NCBI RefSeq assembly: GCF_026210795.1
Contig: NC_089436.1
Span: 4,092,001 to 4,156,000 of the forward strand
Reading direction: 5' to 3'
DNA length: 64,000 nucleotides
DNA from: Rhizophagus irregularis
Lineage: Eukaryota > Glomeromycota > Glomeromycetes > Glomerales > Glomeraceae
Both the position numbers and the translations under genes were made by a program. Shown piece by piece: positions 35,410 to 48,717 of the stretch (position 1 is its first letter; the number at the start of each line of letters is the position of its first letter). The notes under the pieces were generated by a model that was not told the DNA's origin, searched no databases, and saw only the letters and a program-made list of their open reading frames with translations.

Positions 35410-36309
35410 TGGCAAGCCAAATCGGACAAAAGTCTGTCAATGCACAGATAAATTTTCACAGTTATTCTTTGCCATTTTTAGTAATTTTTTGCAGATGATC
35501 TGTGATATTTTGCATATATTATCTGCGAAACTTTCCAAAAATTTTTACAGATATTTTTTCCAAATTTTCCCATTTTTTATTATCTGTGCATCAACAGATA
35601 ATTTATCTGTACATTAGCAGATAATTATCTGAATATTAACAGATAATCATCCAGATTTTAACAGATAAATTACTCTAATTATTAAGATAATAATTTGCAT
35701 TTTAGTTTTAGAGAGAATGGTATTAAATGTATGAATTTAAAATAATTTTTAAAAATTTATTTGTTTAATTTAAAAACAAATAGTACAATTGAGATATTAA
35801 AAAAAAAAATTCATTCTGTTATAGTGTAAGATAAAAATATAATAAATAAATTATGTATCAAAAACTATAAAGTAATTATTATTTATTAACAAAATATTAT
35901 AAAAAGTATATTAATAAACATTAAAAACTTTCCTTGTAAAGCAATAGATAAAAAATCATGAAAAAAAGTTTAAGTTTGACAAGTTTCAGAATTCTAAAAA
36001 ATGTTTTTTTTAATTTATCACACAAAAAAATATAAAAATTTAATGATAATTTATCTGCTATTACCCAGATGATTATCTGTTAATATTCAGATAATTATCT
36101 GTTAATGCACAGATAAATTATCTGTTAAAGTTCAGATAATAAAAAATGGAAAAATTCGGAAAAAACATCTGTAAAAAATATCAGACTGTTTCACAGATAA
36201 TAAATGCAAAATATCACAGATCATCTGCGAAAAATTACCAAAAATGGAAAGAAATAACTGTGATAATTTATCTGTGCATTGACAGACTTTTGTCCGTTTT
36301 GGCTTGCCA
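35410..36309. mobile_element. 900-bp fold-back element nested in the larger one
   Basis: Ends TGGCAAGCC...GGCTTGCCA with TA on both sides (35408-35409 and 36310-36311). The arms (about 35410-35690 and 36040-36309) are inverted copies rich in CAGATAATTATCTG words. It interrupts the 21-bp repeat of the host right arm, which continues on both sides. The shared terminal GGCAAGCC shows that both elements belong to one family. Confidence 0.88.
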
Positions 36310-36834
36310 TACAAGCACGTACAGATAAATATCAATCACGTACAGAAAAACATCAAGCACGGTACAGATAAAACATCAAGCACGTACAGATAAAACATCA
36401 AGCACGTACAGATAAAACATCAAGCACGTCAGATAAACATCAAGCATGAACAGATAAAAATATCAAGCACGTGATAGATAAACATCAAGCATGAACAGAT
36501 AAAAATATCAAGCACGGACAGATGAATATCAAGCATGAACAGGTAAAATGTCAGGCACGGTGTAACATTTTGTCAATCCATGCTTGATTTTTCACCCGCC
36601 CAATGCCTGATAGTTTAGTCCAGCTCGGCTTGCCATAAATGATATCATTGAATAGTGATGTGCAACTGTTTGGTTGCACAAATCATACTAAATAAGTTCA
36701 TTTTGGAATAGACACATCGCATAAATTTACGCCAACTTGCAGTTGTACAAAACTTACATTTAAACGAAAATATTATTCCTAAATAAAAATCTTACGTCGC
36801 TAGAGGTTTTAATTCTTTTGCAACAAAAAAAAAT

Positions 36835-39800
36835 ATGGAAGGAAGTTCAAGTCAGGTAAATTAGAATTTAGAATTTTAAATAATATTGAATATTTTAATT
36901 AATTAAAATTAAAAATTGGGTTTATAATAATTTCATAAATATGTAGAGCGGAAGTTCTTCTAGCAATACTATTCCAGAAATTCACGACTCTGTTTTTTCA
37001 TATAAAACGGTTTCGCATGAAAACTTCTTCAATAATAGTATTCTTTTAAAATTAGAAGAGGATGGATTTACAACTCCCGATGAAAAGGCAGAAGAACTTA
37101 TTAAGAGACTGGCCTACATTAAATATTTATATGCATTAAAATTACTTTTTGAAAATTTACAAAATGAATTTTCACCTCAAATTCTCCGAGATACTTTAGT
37201 TGCCTTGGCGGATCCGACCCCATTCGACTTTTATGCAAAACAAAGTGTGACTAGATTGGAGTTACATTTAAGAACTTGGGTAACAGTTTTAGAACGGATA
37301 TGCTTTTCTCCAATAGTACTTAGTAAAGAACTTCGAGATAAAGTTTATAATTCTTTATCAAAATTTGCAGAAATTCATCGTAAAACGACTCAAGTTTTTG
37401 AAATAGGAGTTGATAATAATTTTAGATCAAATTTTAACCAATTTAACCAACAAGACAACAATCAAGATGACCAAATTATCACCAAAAAGCGTAATTATAA
37501 CATTGACTTCTTATTAATCCACTTACGAGACACATTACATAGTTTGCGTGATGATGAAACTTGGTTACAAGAAATTATACGAAGAACTAAAAATATACTG
37601 AAAACTGCATTGAATATCACACCAGGGATTTTAACAACAATAACGGGAATTAATCTTCCAAGTGATTGTTCAATCTTATCAATGCTTAATCAAGTTCGGG
37701 AAAGTTTAAGTTTTAAATACCCTGTAGCATCTTATTACGTTGATTGGAGAATTATGTTGATAATTCAACATAATCTTTTTACCTGGTCTGAAGGTACTGA
37801 AATGATAATTAGTAAAAAATTCTGTGAATTGGTATTAATGGAATATCTTTGGAGCTTTTTGGAAAGAGAATGGATTAATGTAACTAATAAATCTATTTTA
37901 GATTCTCAAACAAAATTTGATGAAGTATCAAACAAAGTTACTAAAGCTTTAAAAAACACTGGAAATTTCTTAAATGATCTCGCTGGAAATGAACCTATTA
38001 CATTACCACATACCTTATGGTTTGGAATATTGGATCTTGCACAAAAGCTTATTCAAAAGTCTACTCGAACTGCTACATATGGCCTTTGTTATTATTTAGC
38101 AATTGAATCACTTAATAAAGCCCCAAGTAGTTTCATTCAATTTAAAGCAGTTGAAATACTATTACATTTACATAATATTGATAGTAAAATGTTTTCAATG
38201 ATTGATGATGATTTTGAACAATATATAAAAAAATTAAATGAAAATAAATCATCCGATTTTTCAGAAAAATTTCAAAATTTATTATTATTTATTAAAGAAA
38301 AATATCTTGAAGACTTAAAGATTTTAAGTGAAAATATTGGAAAAGAAAAGGAAGGAAAAGGGAAAGGAAAAAGTTTAAATCAAAATTCATATTTAAATAG
38401 AGAACAGGCATCAAATTCTAATGTTATAGATATTATAGCAGATGAAATGACTTGTCCGGTTAGTAGTGAACCAGAGGATCAATTATGTATTTTAAAATGT
38501 CAACATATATTATCATTAAATAATTTAAAATTATTAAAACAAAAAATATGTCCTAAATGTCGAGAAAAAATTGAAGAAAATGACATCAGATATTTACCAC
38601 AAAGTTCTATTTATAAAAATTTATATACTAAATTTTCTGAATCTGGACATATTATACCTTTAATTAAATTAGAAAATTCAGATCAAATATTTGATAGTGA
38701 TGATTCAGATAATTCAGAAGCTGATCTTATATTAGTTAAAAAGAAGAAATCTATAAATTCAATTATTAAATTAAATTCAAATATATCATTATTATCAATA
38801 CTTCCAAAATTTTCAAAAAAACAGCATCCAACTTATCAAAATATTATAAAAGAAATAAATGAAAAACATTATGAAAAAGCTGAATCATTGTGTAAAGAAT
38901 TTTTAATTTTTTTCCTGAAAGTTATTCTTTAAGATGCATTTTAGGTTATATTTATAGATGTCTTAAAAATTATGAACAAGCATACTTCTGTTTGAAGGAA
39001 GCCATTAATTCAAAACCAAAAGAACCAATTGCTTATCTAATTTGTGGGGAAATATTTTTTTGGCAAGGTGAATATAACAAAGCAATAGATAATTTAGAAA
39101 AATCAATAAATTATAAGGCTAAAATAAATAACTTATATATAATACTTGGAAATAGTTACTTATTAGATAATGATTATTATTATGCAAATTTTTATTATAA
39201 TATTGCATTAGAAAATGGTCCAGATAATTATTTATGTCTTAAGAGTAATGTATATAGCCATGAAAAGTATGGTAAATATTCAGAAGCTTTAAAATTGTTA
39301 GATAAACTGCTGAATACCAACAAGGATGATTCTTTAATTTTATGTTATTATGGAGAAATTTTATGTAATATGGAACAATATAGTAAAGCTATATTATATT
39401 TTACAAAAGCAAATATTATTGATCCAGAAAATACTCATAATTTGAATAAGAGAGCTATTGCATATTATACTCTTCAAGATTATAATAAAGTTTTATTAGA
39501 TCTTAATAAAGTTATACAATTAGATCCATTAAATAATTTAGCATATTATCTCAAGTGTCTAATTTATTATACAAAAAAAGATATTGATAATTCTATAATG
39601 GTATTTGAAAATTGTAAAGAATTATTAGATTTTAATGATATCTTATCAAAAACTCAATTATTTCATCTGGAATATTTACTGAATAAAAATAATTCTACAG
39701 AATTAAATAATATATTAACAAAAATTAATCAAATTTCTAATATTGAAAATATTGAATTACTACTTTTTGTTAGATGCAAAGTATATGTAGAATTAAAAAT

Positions 39801-40890
39801 GTATCATGAAACAATATTAGATTTGAACTTGTTATATGATAATTATTATTATAACTATTATTATAAATATTTTTATATTTTACATATTTATTTATACACG
39901 GATTTTTGGTTATATTTAAATGTTACTAATAATACTAATGATCTTTTCAAACTTGGAATTGTTAATGGATTTAGTAAACACATGTATGAAAGTAAGAGGA
40001 TGTTTAATTTATTAACTTATTATAATGTTTAATAATTAATCTATTGATTAATAAATTATTTAGAACCACAAGTTTATTTTATATCAAATCTGGTAAATTT
40101 AAATAGCAAACTTCATCAATTTCAAGAAAATGACATAAATAGGTAAATGAATGTTATACATTTTAAAAATTGAGGTAAATTTTTTAACTTTAAATTTCTT
40201 AGTTTATCAGAAAAGATAATAAATTCAAAAAATGAAGAACTTCATTTGAATTTGCCCAGGCTACATTTTAAGCTGTGGGATTATGGAATTATTTGGAAAA
40301 TAAATGTTAAAGAAATACTAAATAAAGATTGTTTTATAAAATTTATAATTAAAAGCACTGTAAGTCTTATTAATTGCTAAAATCTTTTTTTACTATTAAA
40401 AATGTTATTTTTAATTAATATATAGATTTATTATAGGATTCTGAATGGGATAAATATCCTGATCTAGTAGAATATCATGAATATGTGTTAAAATATGAAG
40501 ATGTGTTAAAACTTGAGGGATTAGGTTGGATTGAATATCAGCTTCCAATAAGTGTATTTGGATCTTATGTACAACCTTCAATTGAAATAAATGGTTCTAT
40601 TAATATGGTATGTTTCTAGTATTTTACTTGTAACTTTTTATTTTAAAAGAAAATTGATTTAAGCAACTCATCATTATTATTTATTCGCATAGCAAATAGA
40701 TTATTTTCGACGTGGGCATAATAAAGAAGAGATAACTTATATTCCTACTAGCATTTCTAGCATGGGTGATTTATTACCAAATTTTCATAAAATTTGTCCA
40801 AATGTTCCAGAAACTTTTAAAGATAAATATTTTTCAAGAAAAGTAATGGAAAATTTGCTTGAGCTGAAAGATATAATTAACCACCTATGA
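36835..40890 (+). CDS. RING-finger and TPR-repeat protein, one frameshift
   Basis: Exons: 36835-36855, 36947-39991, 40064-40142, 40203-40359, 40437-40607, 40693-40890; all splice sites are GT-AG and phases fit. The N-terminal half is a helical region of unknown function. A RING-like zinc site follows at about 38450-38590 (CPVS...CILKCQH...CPKCREK), then a run of TPR repeats (about 38830-39620, e.g. YNKAIDNLEKSINYK, YSKAILYFTKANIIDPEN), then a unique C-terminal region ending LELKDIINHL. A missing base in the T-run at 38907-38913 shifts the frame between two TPR halves that otherwise continue. If the gap is a sequencing error the protein is about 1223 residues. A RING plus TPR suggests an E3 ubiquitin ligase scaffold; substrates are unknown. 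Confidence 0.8.
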
Positions 40891-43800
40891 CTGTTTTTTT
40901 AAAATTAATACTGTTTTATTTTTTTCATTTTTTTCATTTTGCTTTTATTTGTAATATTTTAAAATTAATAAATTCATTTTATTTATTATAAAAAAAAATT
41001 CAATTTAAAAATAATTAAACTAATATTTTAAAACTTTAGACATCACTGACCTTGACCAAAACCTAAAAGGTAAAAGAACAAAAAATAATAGAAAGAAAAA
41101 AAATAGTAAAAAATAACTAGGGAAAAAAAATATTATTAAAATAAAAATTGGAGGTATTTACTATAACATCACAGCATCTTTCCGATCACTGATCCAATAT
41201 TAAATATTAGCAAAAAAAATAGAGATAAAAAAAAAATTATTATTGAAAACAAGGATTGAAAAAAATGTGCTTACCATAACAATCCGATCATTGATATAGA
41301 TTCAAGTCAAAAAAAAAATATTAATTAAAAATGTACTTATATAACAATAATAGAAAAATAGTATATAAAATTAAATGAAAAAAATCATATAAAAAAATAG
41401 TATAGATTATAAAGGAAAAAAAAATAAAAAAAATTGGCTCAAAAAAAAACAAAAATTAAAAGAAAAAATTTTCAGTTTTAGAAAAAAAACCTAACTAAAA
41501 AAAGAAATTAAAAAAAAATCAGTTAAAAGAAAGCCAAAATAAAAAAAAATCGGTTTTAAAAATAAAATAAAAAAAAAGGAGAAAAGGATGGTTAAAAAAA
41601 AAACTGAAAAATAAGTTTATAAAGAATTTCGAATCATTTATTCATGTACGATAAAAGTTATATATTAGACTTACTTTATATTATTAGGATTAAGAAAAAA
41701 TAATTTTATAAGCGAAAATCCGTTGATATAAATAGGTTATAATATAATTTTTTTATCATAGTTGTTCTTTTATATGACTCATTGATCCATCCATGTAGCT
41801 GTAGATATTAATCCTACTAAAATTATTAAAAGAATTCGAAATAAAGAAGAATTATTATTTTTAAACTTTTCAATAAAAACGCCAGAAAACCGCCGGTTAA
41901 CTCATTAAAATACTTATATGAAAACATAGTCATAACAACTTTTTAATATATAGTATATATAAGTATATATATGTATATGAATACTATATAAGAGAGGATT
42001 TAAAAAAAACATAAAATATTCATTTATATATTCACCATATAATTACAATTATTTCATACTAAAGAATTTTTATTAATTAATGAATTTATTTTTAAGAATA
42101 TTTTTCTTTTTCTTGCCTAAAGCAGGACATGTAAAGACCAATATAATAAATATTGTACCTATTAAGCCTCTTATCATACAATATTCTCTTCTTTATTTAA
42201 CGTGTATATAATATATACAAGTATATACTGTATATGTGTATGAATGAATGTACATAACGTAAAAGTTTGTAACTAAAAGTGAATTGTTATACATAATTTA
42301 TTATTAAAGTAATAATTTCGTTATTTCTATTTTTTTTAACTACGTATTGTAAGCCACTTTAGATTAGCGATTTTCTTTTTATTTACTTTTTTTTATAGCT
42401 GTATATACACAAAATAAGGCTTAGTAGAAAAAGAAAAAATTTATAAATTCGGTATTAATTTTACGCGTTTTCTATCAGGAAAAAATTCAAAAAGTAATCA
42501 AAAAAAAAAAATAGTAATGATAACAAAAATAAAAAAAAGCATAAAAAATGTTTTTTAAAAATAATTAAAAATTAATCAAAAAAAAAAGAATTTAAACAAT
42601 AAAGCTCTATACGTTTTATCTAATTATGTTTATAATTTCATTTTCATAAAAAATTCGATAATTTCTATATATAATAATAAATATCGTATCGTTTATTTTA
42701 TTTATTTATTTTAAGGTAAGCCAGGAGAATAATAAATACTGTATCGTAGAAATCTAAGCCTGAAAGTATTTCACATAATCCACGTGATAGACAAACCTTG
42801 GTGTGGCTTTGTAAGTAATTACACAATAATAGTCCTTTTAGTTAAAAAAAACCAAAAAAATTGTTACAAACAACAAACAAAATTAAACATTTTCAACTAC
42901 AAATCATGTAGAAAACCCATAATTAATCTATAGAAATTTCTAGATTCTTTAATGAGATCATTAATCATTATCATAAAATAATAAAACTATAGATTAAAAA
43001 CAATTAATAATAATAACAAAAATGATTTTATTTACCAAATTTTATAGATATAATAATATTCTATATTAAAAAAAATTTTTAGGCCTTCTCAATACTCTTA
43101 ATAATATGAATCAATGATATTATTATTTATTTTTATAAATACTACTTTGGTCATAATTCCTTATTAAATACTTTCTAGTATATCTCATTGATACACATAT
43201 TATAAAATGTGATAAATGCGTATCAGTAAATGATAAAATATTTTTACCTATATTTCTCAAATTTTTTATCAATTAAATTAATATACATCAAATATAAGTT
43301 TATATTCTATTATTTATGTTAAAATAATTATAGTCTTAATATTAAACTAGATAACTGTCAAATAAAAATGCTCTTTCATAATGAAATTGCCTAGTTCATA
43401 AATATATTTATATAATAGTATATTAGAGATACTCTTTTTTTCCTTTATAAATGGATATATTGAATTTTATTATATAGATTACAAAATGTATATTCTCAAA
43501 GAAGTAGGCCCGAGAAGAAAGGTATATCAGATAAAATTCAGCAACATAGAAGATATACTGGCCATTCATGTGAAAGAAAGTAGTGAAATTTAGTATAGGA
43601 ATTTCATGTAAAAAAATCCGCATTACTATACAAAATACATTACGCAAAATCCACAAAAGATATATGGTTAACATATGGACACTTTTTATTCATTTATAAT
43701 TTAAAAAGTTTAATATTATTATAGACATGTTAATATATTGAATAGATTTTATATATGCACTACTTATTCTAACTGAAGGTTTTAGTCTGAATCCTACAAA

Positions 43801-46800
43801 TTAAAAGAAATAAAAAAAGAAATCTTAATGAATCATACATGAAAATACTGTATAGAACTGATGGAAAAAATTACTATTGACCTTTATTAGATACCTCCAC
43901 TTTTCATCTACAGGATTCAACCTTCTACCTAAAGAATTAGTAGACAAATTATGTGCAAATTTTGAAAATTATGAATTAATGAAAGATTATTAAACTAATT
44001 AATGATGACCTAAAATATATAAATGAAGAATATATTTAAATCTATATTATTAATTTATATTATCTTCAAAAGTCTAAAATTTTGGATACAAATATTATAA
44101 TAATTAAAATACCAATTATTTAATATATTTGAAACAATTATTATGCTTACAATATATTATAATAAATTATTAGGTTTATAAGTATTATGTATAAACCAAA
44201 TTTATGATATATGCATGAATAAAAATGATATAATTTATTTTAATATCAAATATATAAAAAATACATAACAAACAACTCTATTTTCGGTATCAAAATATTC
44301 ATAATCTATAATTGTAAAAGTTCAAGCAGGGACTGAATAGTAACAGTAATAGGGGATGAATAAATAAACTTGTCAGTCTTCTTAAAAGTAATCATAGAAG
44401 TATTGGGAATCTTAAATAAATATTATTAACAATAATAGAAAGCAATCACGATATCATATCATTGAAACCATAACAGATATCATATAATAATATAATCTAT
44501 ATCTTTTATATTAAAAATGATTAAAAAATTGCAAATAAAATAATTACAATATATTACGTATCTCTTTAAATAAGGCACATACAAAAAAATGCCATGATTA
44601 CTTAAAGGAAATTTCATCAAACATAAGAGAGTAAAAAAATTATTATTTGCAAAATAATCTTTGAAATATTTAGAAATAATCTGTGGAAATTAAATGGTAT
44701 AATGATATAATACCCTTTAATAATTGATCAGGAATACCTTTTAATAGTTAGCTGAATAGTAATTATCCAAGCCATTCCAAATTTTTATCATCATATACTT
44801 GAATGGATTATTAATAATACTAAATTCTTTTTCATATAAGTCAAAAAATAGTGATGACCATAATGAATACAATTCATTTTATAATTTATTTATATTAATA
44901 CAATGGATTATTTATAATATGAAATTTATTTGTAATATACTGACCCAGTCAAACTCTTTTTTATTTTATAATAATCATTGAGAAATCAAAGAAGAAGATG
45001 TTATAACGATCTATAGATCAATTTATAATTTGTGAAGAATGTAACAAATATTAATAGATTACAATATATTTACTGATGGTAGTTTTTTAAAATTTTTTAA
45101 TACTCTAAAATTAAATTTACATCTGGATAAAGTGAAGAAAACCATTATAGTCCATTTTGATGTTCTTCTCAAAGACAATAAAATTCCAGATGGATGTTTG
45201 TAGATCAACTGCTATTTTCCAACAAAACATTTATTATTTTTTAAAATTATATAGAAAAAAAAAAATAATAATTTATTATAATGATAATTAAGATTTAATT
45301 AAATTATAATCATAACAATTGTTGCAAAATACAAATCATTGTATATTAGAAAATAGAAAAATTTTCTCACAACACTTCCAGATTTCTTCTTATTGAATAG
45401 AATTAATTGTTATTATTATTATTATTATTAAGTTAGTATTATTAATCAAATTTAAGATTGTAGTAAAAAGAAAAAAACACTAAAGATTAGTAGTAGTGCT
45501 AATATAGTATTTAGCACTGCAAAATAACATTAATGGATGCTATATACTACTTGTTATTATAAACTATAAATTTAATTAGGTAATAATTAAATCTAACATT
45601 GCAAAAAACACAAGTGGGTATACTAATTGTTAATAAATTCACTACAAAAAAAAATTTAATTTTATAGAAATTATCTTTGAAAATGGATAAAAAGATTAAT
45701 GAAGAAATATAACTATAACATTTTTATCTCAAAATTGAAAAATGAGCAATAAATAAAGTCATAATATTATAATTCTAATGACAATAATCAATTAATTTAT
45801 GAGAAATTTAGTAAAACAATTTTTTCATAATACAGTATACTTATATATGTTTGATTATATTAGTTAATTCTATTGTGATCATACATCAATTTGTAAATTA
45901 ATTTATTTTTATAGTAATAATCTTTAAAAATAACAAAAATCTTGAGAAAATTATAAATTGACAAAAGTGTGCTTTGAAAAAAAAAAAATTATCAAAAAAC
46001 AAATCTATCAATTGGAGAATAACAAATATTTTTTGATTTTATAACATCACTGAATTCAATTGTTAAAATATAAATGTTAAAAAAAACAGATAAGAAAGAA
46101 TATTAATGGATATTTTTAATATACATTACGGGCTTAATAATCATAAATTAGTAACTGTGAAAAAATATTAATGGATGTATTATATTTTACTCAAGATTGA
46201 TAAATAGTGTAGAGTATGCACTTACTATGTGATATTCACTACAATATCATAATTTAACTTTTACTATGATGATTTTGGAACATATAGAAGATTATCACTA
46301 AAATATTTATGACTTCCAATCAAACATAACTCCATACAACACAATGGTGAGATTTAAACAATAACCTGATAATCAATAATATTAATAATTATTATTGATT
46401 ATTAAAGAATATAATAAATATTTAATAATATATGTAGTTTCAAAATACAAGAATTTTTTAAAATTTAAATATATGAAAGAAGAAACAGAAATACAGAATA
46501 TTGGGGGATAACTGGGTGTAGTAAAGTTGTGTTTTGGACAAGTGTGGCAGGGAAATTAATAGCAATTTTAGAACTTCTTTCACTAGTGTAGGGAAAAATT
46601 TCAAAATATAGTAAAACAAAAATAAGGCAAGAAAATTACAGAATGATATGATTTAATTTAATTATTCATTAGGAATTTAATTTCTACATTTTTTCATTGA
46701 TTAGTTGATAAGGGCGTTCTTAAGAGGAGAGGGGCAGAAAGATTTTGAAGAACGGAGAAGTATATTATATTGACAAATCTATTTATGAAAGAAAAACCAA

Positions 46801-48717
46801 CTGATATCTATAATTAAAAATACCATTTACTGTAGAGTATATAGTACTAGAATTTTGCATGATTTATTCATTACTCTCAAATATAAAAATTAAAACTTAA
46901 TTCATCATTTAAATCCATTCGGGATCCTATCTTAGCATCAAATAGTCCAATTTCAATGGACTCTTTTTTATTTTGTAGCTCTTATTTAACTCTACAATTT
47001 AAAAGAGTTCATTCACTTGATGCTGAAATAGCAAAAAACAACTTTTTGAAAAGAACATAATCTTGTGAGATATTGAAAATATAAATTTATTATAATTAAT
47101 ATATACTATATTAAATGCTTGCTTTTCATAATATAAGTTTAAAGTCAATAAAAGTTTCTTTAATACTGATATGTCAAATGTTAAGGTGTTCTTATTATTG
47201 ATCACTAAATGACTGAAAAGATAAATATATGTCCCATTGTGTCAAATGGCAATAATTTTGTGTCTTAACTCAATGGTAAGTATTGAACATTTACTGTATA
47301 TGAAATTGACAACTGACCGAAAAAAATATAACCTACTGAAAAGCCATAAACTTACCAAAAAAAGCTGATAGAAACTAAATATGATACCAAAAACTTATCA
47401 GCAAAACACTCTAGTAAAAGAGCCAAGAAGAAAACGATTTAAAGTTGAAAATCATGCCATTTGAAAATCAAAATTCTCTTTCAAACAGAATACATAAACC
47501 GAACGGCATAACAGTAAATTCATAAGTATTGATTATTAAAAAAAATTCAATGGTTATGAAACGATGTAAAAAATTTACGAAAGAATTATTAGAATAATTT
47601 TATCACGAATTTTTCAGCCGCAAGAAGTACCTGATTCATTGATCAGTTGGACCCGGTTTAAGAAAAAATTTTTGTGCAGATTGGCAATAAAAATCTCTGA
47701 TCATTATTATTGTGTGTTTTGATCTATAACTTTAGGCAAACCACATAAAATATTCTTGAACTAATCAGATTTATACATAAAATAATTAAAGATAAGCCAA
47801 ATATTGTAATGTTACTTCCCTTTATCGGTAGGTTATTATATTAAGTGATAATACTGTTTCTACTATTTTCTCAAAATTATTGCCTTATTTTTAGATAGAA
47901 TTGCTCGTTAATTATGACAAAATAAAGACATCCCGAGTTATCTTAGAATTAAACACAGAACTGGGAGAAACTATCAGATGAACTACTTGAGTCCGAGTGA
48001 AGTGCAAGAGGCACTACGTCTTTGAATAAAATTGATCAATTATAATTTAGTGAATTATTGTAATGTAAGCATATCTTATTATGAAGGTAAGATATTTAAA
48101 ACTGAAATACTTTAAGATTTGACAGATTAGTTAATATTTGTGAAGACAATTATTTAAAAATAAACCTGAGTGGATAGAAAAATTTAGAAATTTGAATTTT
48201 GTTTTTGCAGTTCAGAGAATATTTTGCATAATAAATTTGCTAAAATTCTACATTTACAGAATATATTCCCACTAAAATGGAGACAAATGAATGTGAAGTG
48301 TTATTATATAAAGTTGTTTCTAGTAAATTACAATTTTAAATTCAAAATTTATAATCTAAATCAGTAAAATTATCAAATAATCCAAATAAAAAGATCAATG
48401 ATCAGAATATTGCATAGCAGTAGTATATATTTAAAGTCAGGAATAAATACCTACTAAATGTTCTGTCACAAAATTTATAAAATGACATTTATATTATTTT
48501 TATATAATTAAAGCATTAATTGTTAAAATGAAGATTTTTTCCTAATGATATAATAATATATTTTATTTTTATTAAATGTGGTAAGAATCCAATATACAAA
48601 TAAACCAGAAATTTAAAGTGCTTTTAAAATCTTTTCTTAAAAAAGTATATAGAGTAAATATAATTTAAAAAGTTAAATTATAAGATTGCACCTAAATAAT
48701 ATCATCTAATATATAGT
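40891..48717. other. 7.8-kb gene desert
   Basis: Low-complexity A/T sequence: A-run-rich at 41000-41640, an (ATT)n microsatellite near 45408-45430, and a 15-nt perfect hairpin AGTGCAAGAGGCACT at 48001-48015 in a locally less AT-rich patch. The one segment that looks like coding remnant is GFNLLPKELVDKLCANFEN near 43915-43971. Apart from the small reading frame listed at 42073 I see no gene. Confidence 0.5.
42073..42177 (-). CDS. Possible small secreted or membrane peptide (34 residues)
   Basis: The reading frame starts MIRG, has a hydrophobic run LIGTIFIILVFTCPALG and ends in a basic KKKKN tail, resembling a signal peptide or a single membrane segment. A TATA-rich stretch lies about 30-45 nt upstream. 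No homologue is recognised and a short frame like this can arise by chance in AT-rich DNA. Confidence 0.2.
   Translation of the reverse strand: MIRGLIGTIFIILVFTCPALGKKKKNILKNKFIN

Larger units (their letters stand above)
31524..36635. mobile_element. 5.1-kb fold-back transposon
   Basis: Both ends begin TGGCAAGCCGAG and are flanked by TA (31522-31523 and 36636-36637). The left arm (31524 to about 32987) and the right arm (about 34160-36635, minus the nested 900-bp element) are inverted copies about 1.5 kb long. The outer part of each arm is a roughly 21-bp tandem repeat (TGCTTGAT-TTTATCTGTACG). Further in, a unique block (GTGCTGACAAAGAAAC...) is followed by degenerate T/A-run repeats built on TTTTTTGATAGAGAATTTCGTTA-like words. 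A central 1.1-kb loop carries a minisatellite. No transposase is seen. The TA target and TIR suggest mobilisation by a Tc1/mariner-like enzyme. Confidence 0.85.

Noticed and set aside
42715-42830. Possible exon between splice-like sites in the desert
   Set aside because: All frames contain stops and no protein family is recognisable.
45060-45205. YTDGS-like motif that could be a second RNase H remnant
   Set aside because: Only the five-residue motif matches; none of the other catalytic segments is found.
47940-48020. Hammerhead-type ribozyme
   Set aside because: A GATGA-like word and hairpins are present, but the GAAA core and a pairing stem I are absent.
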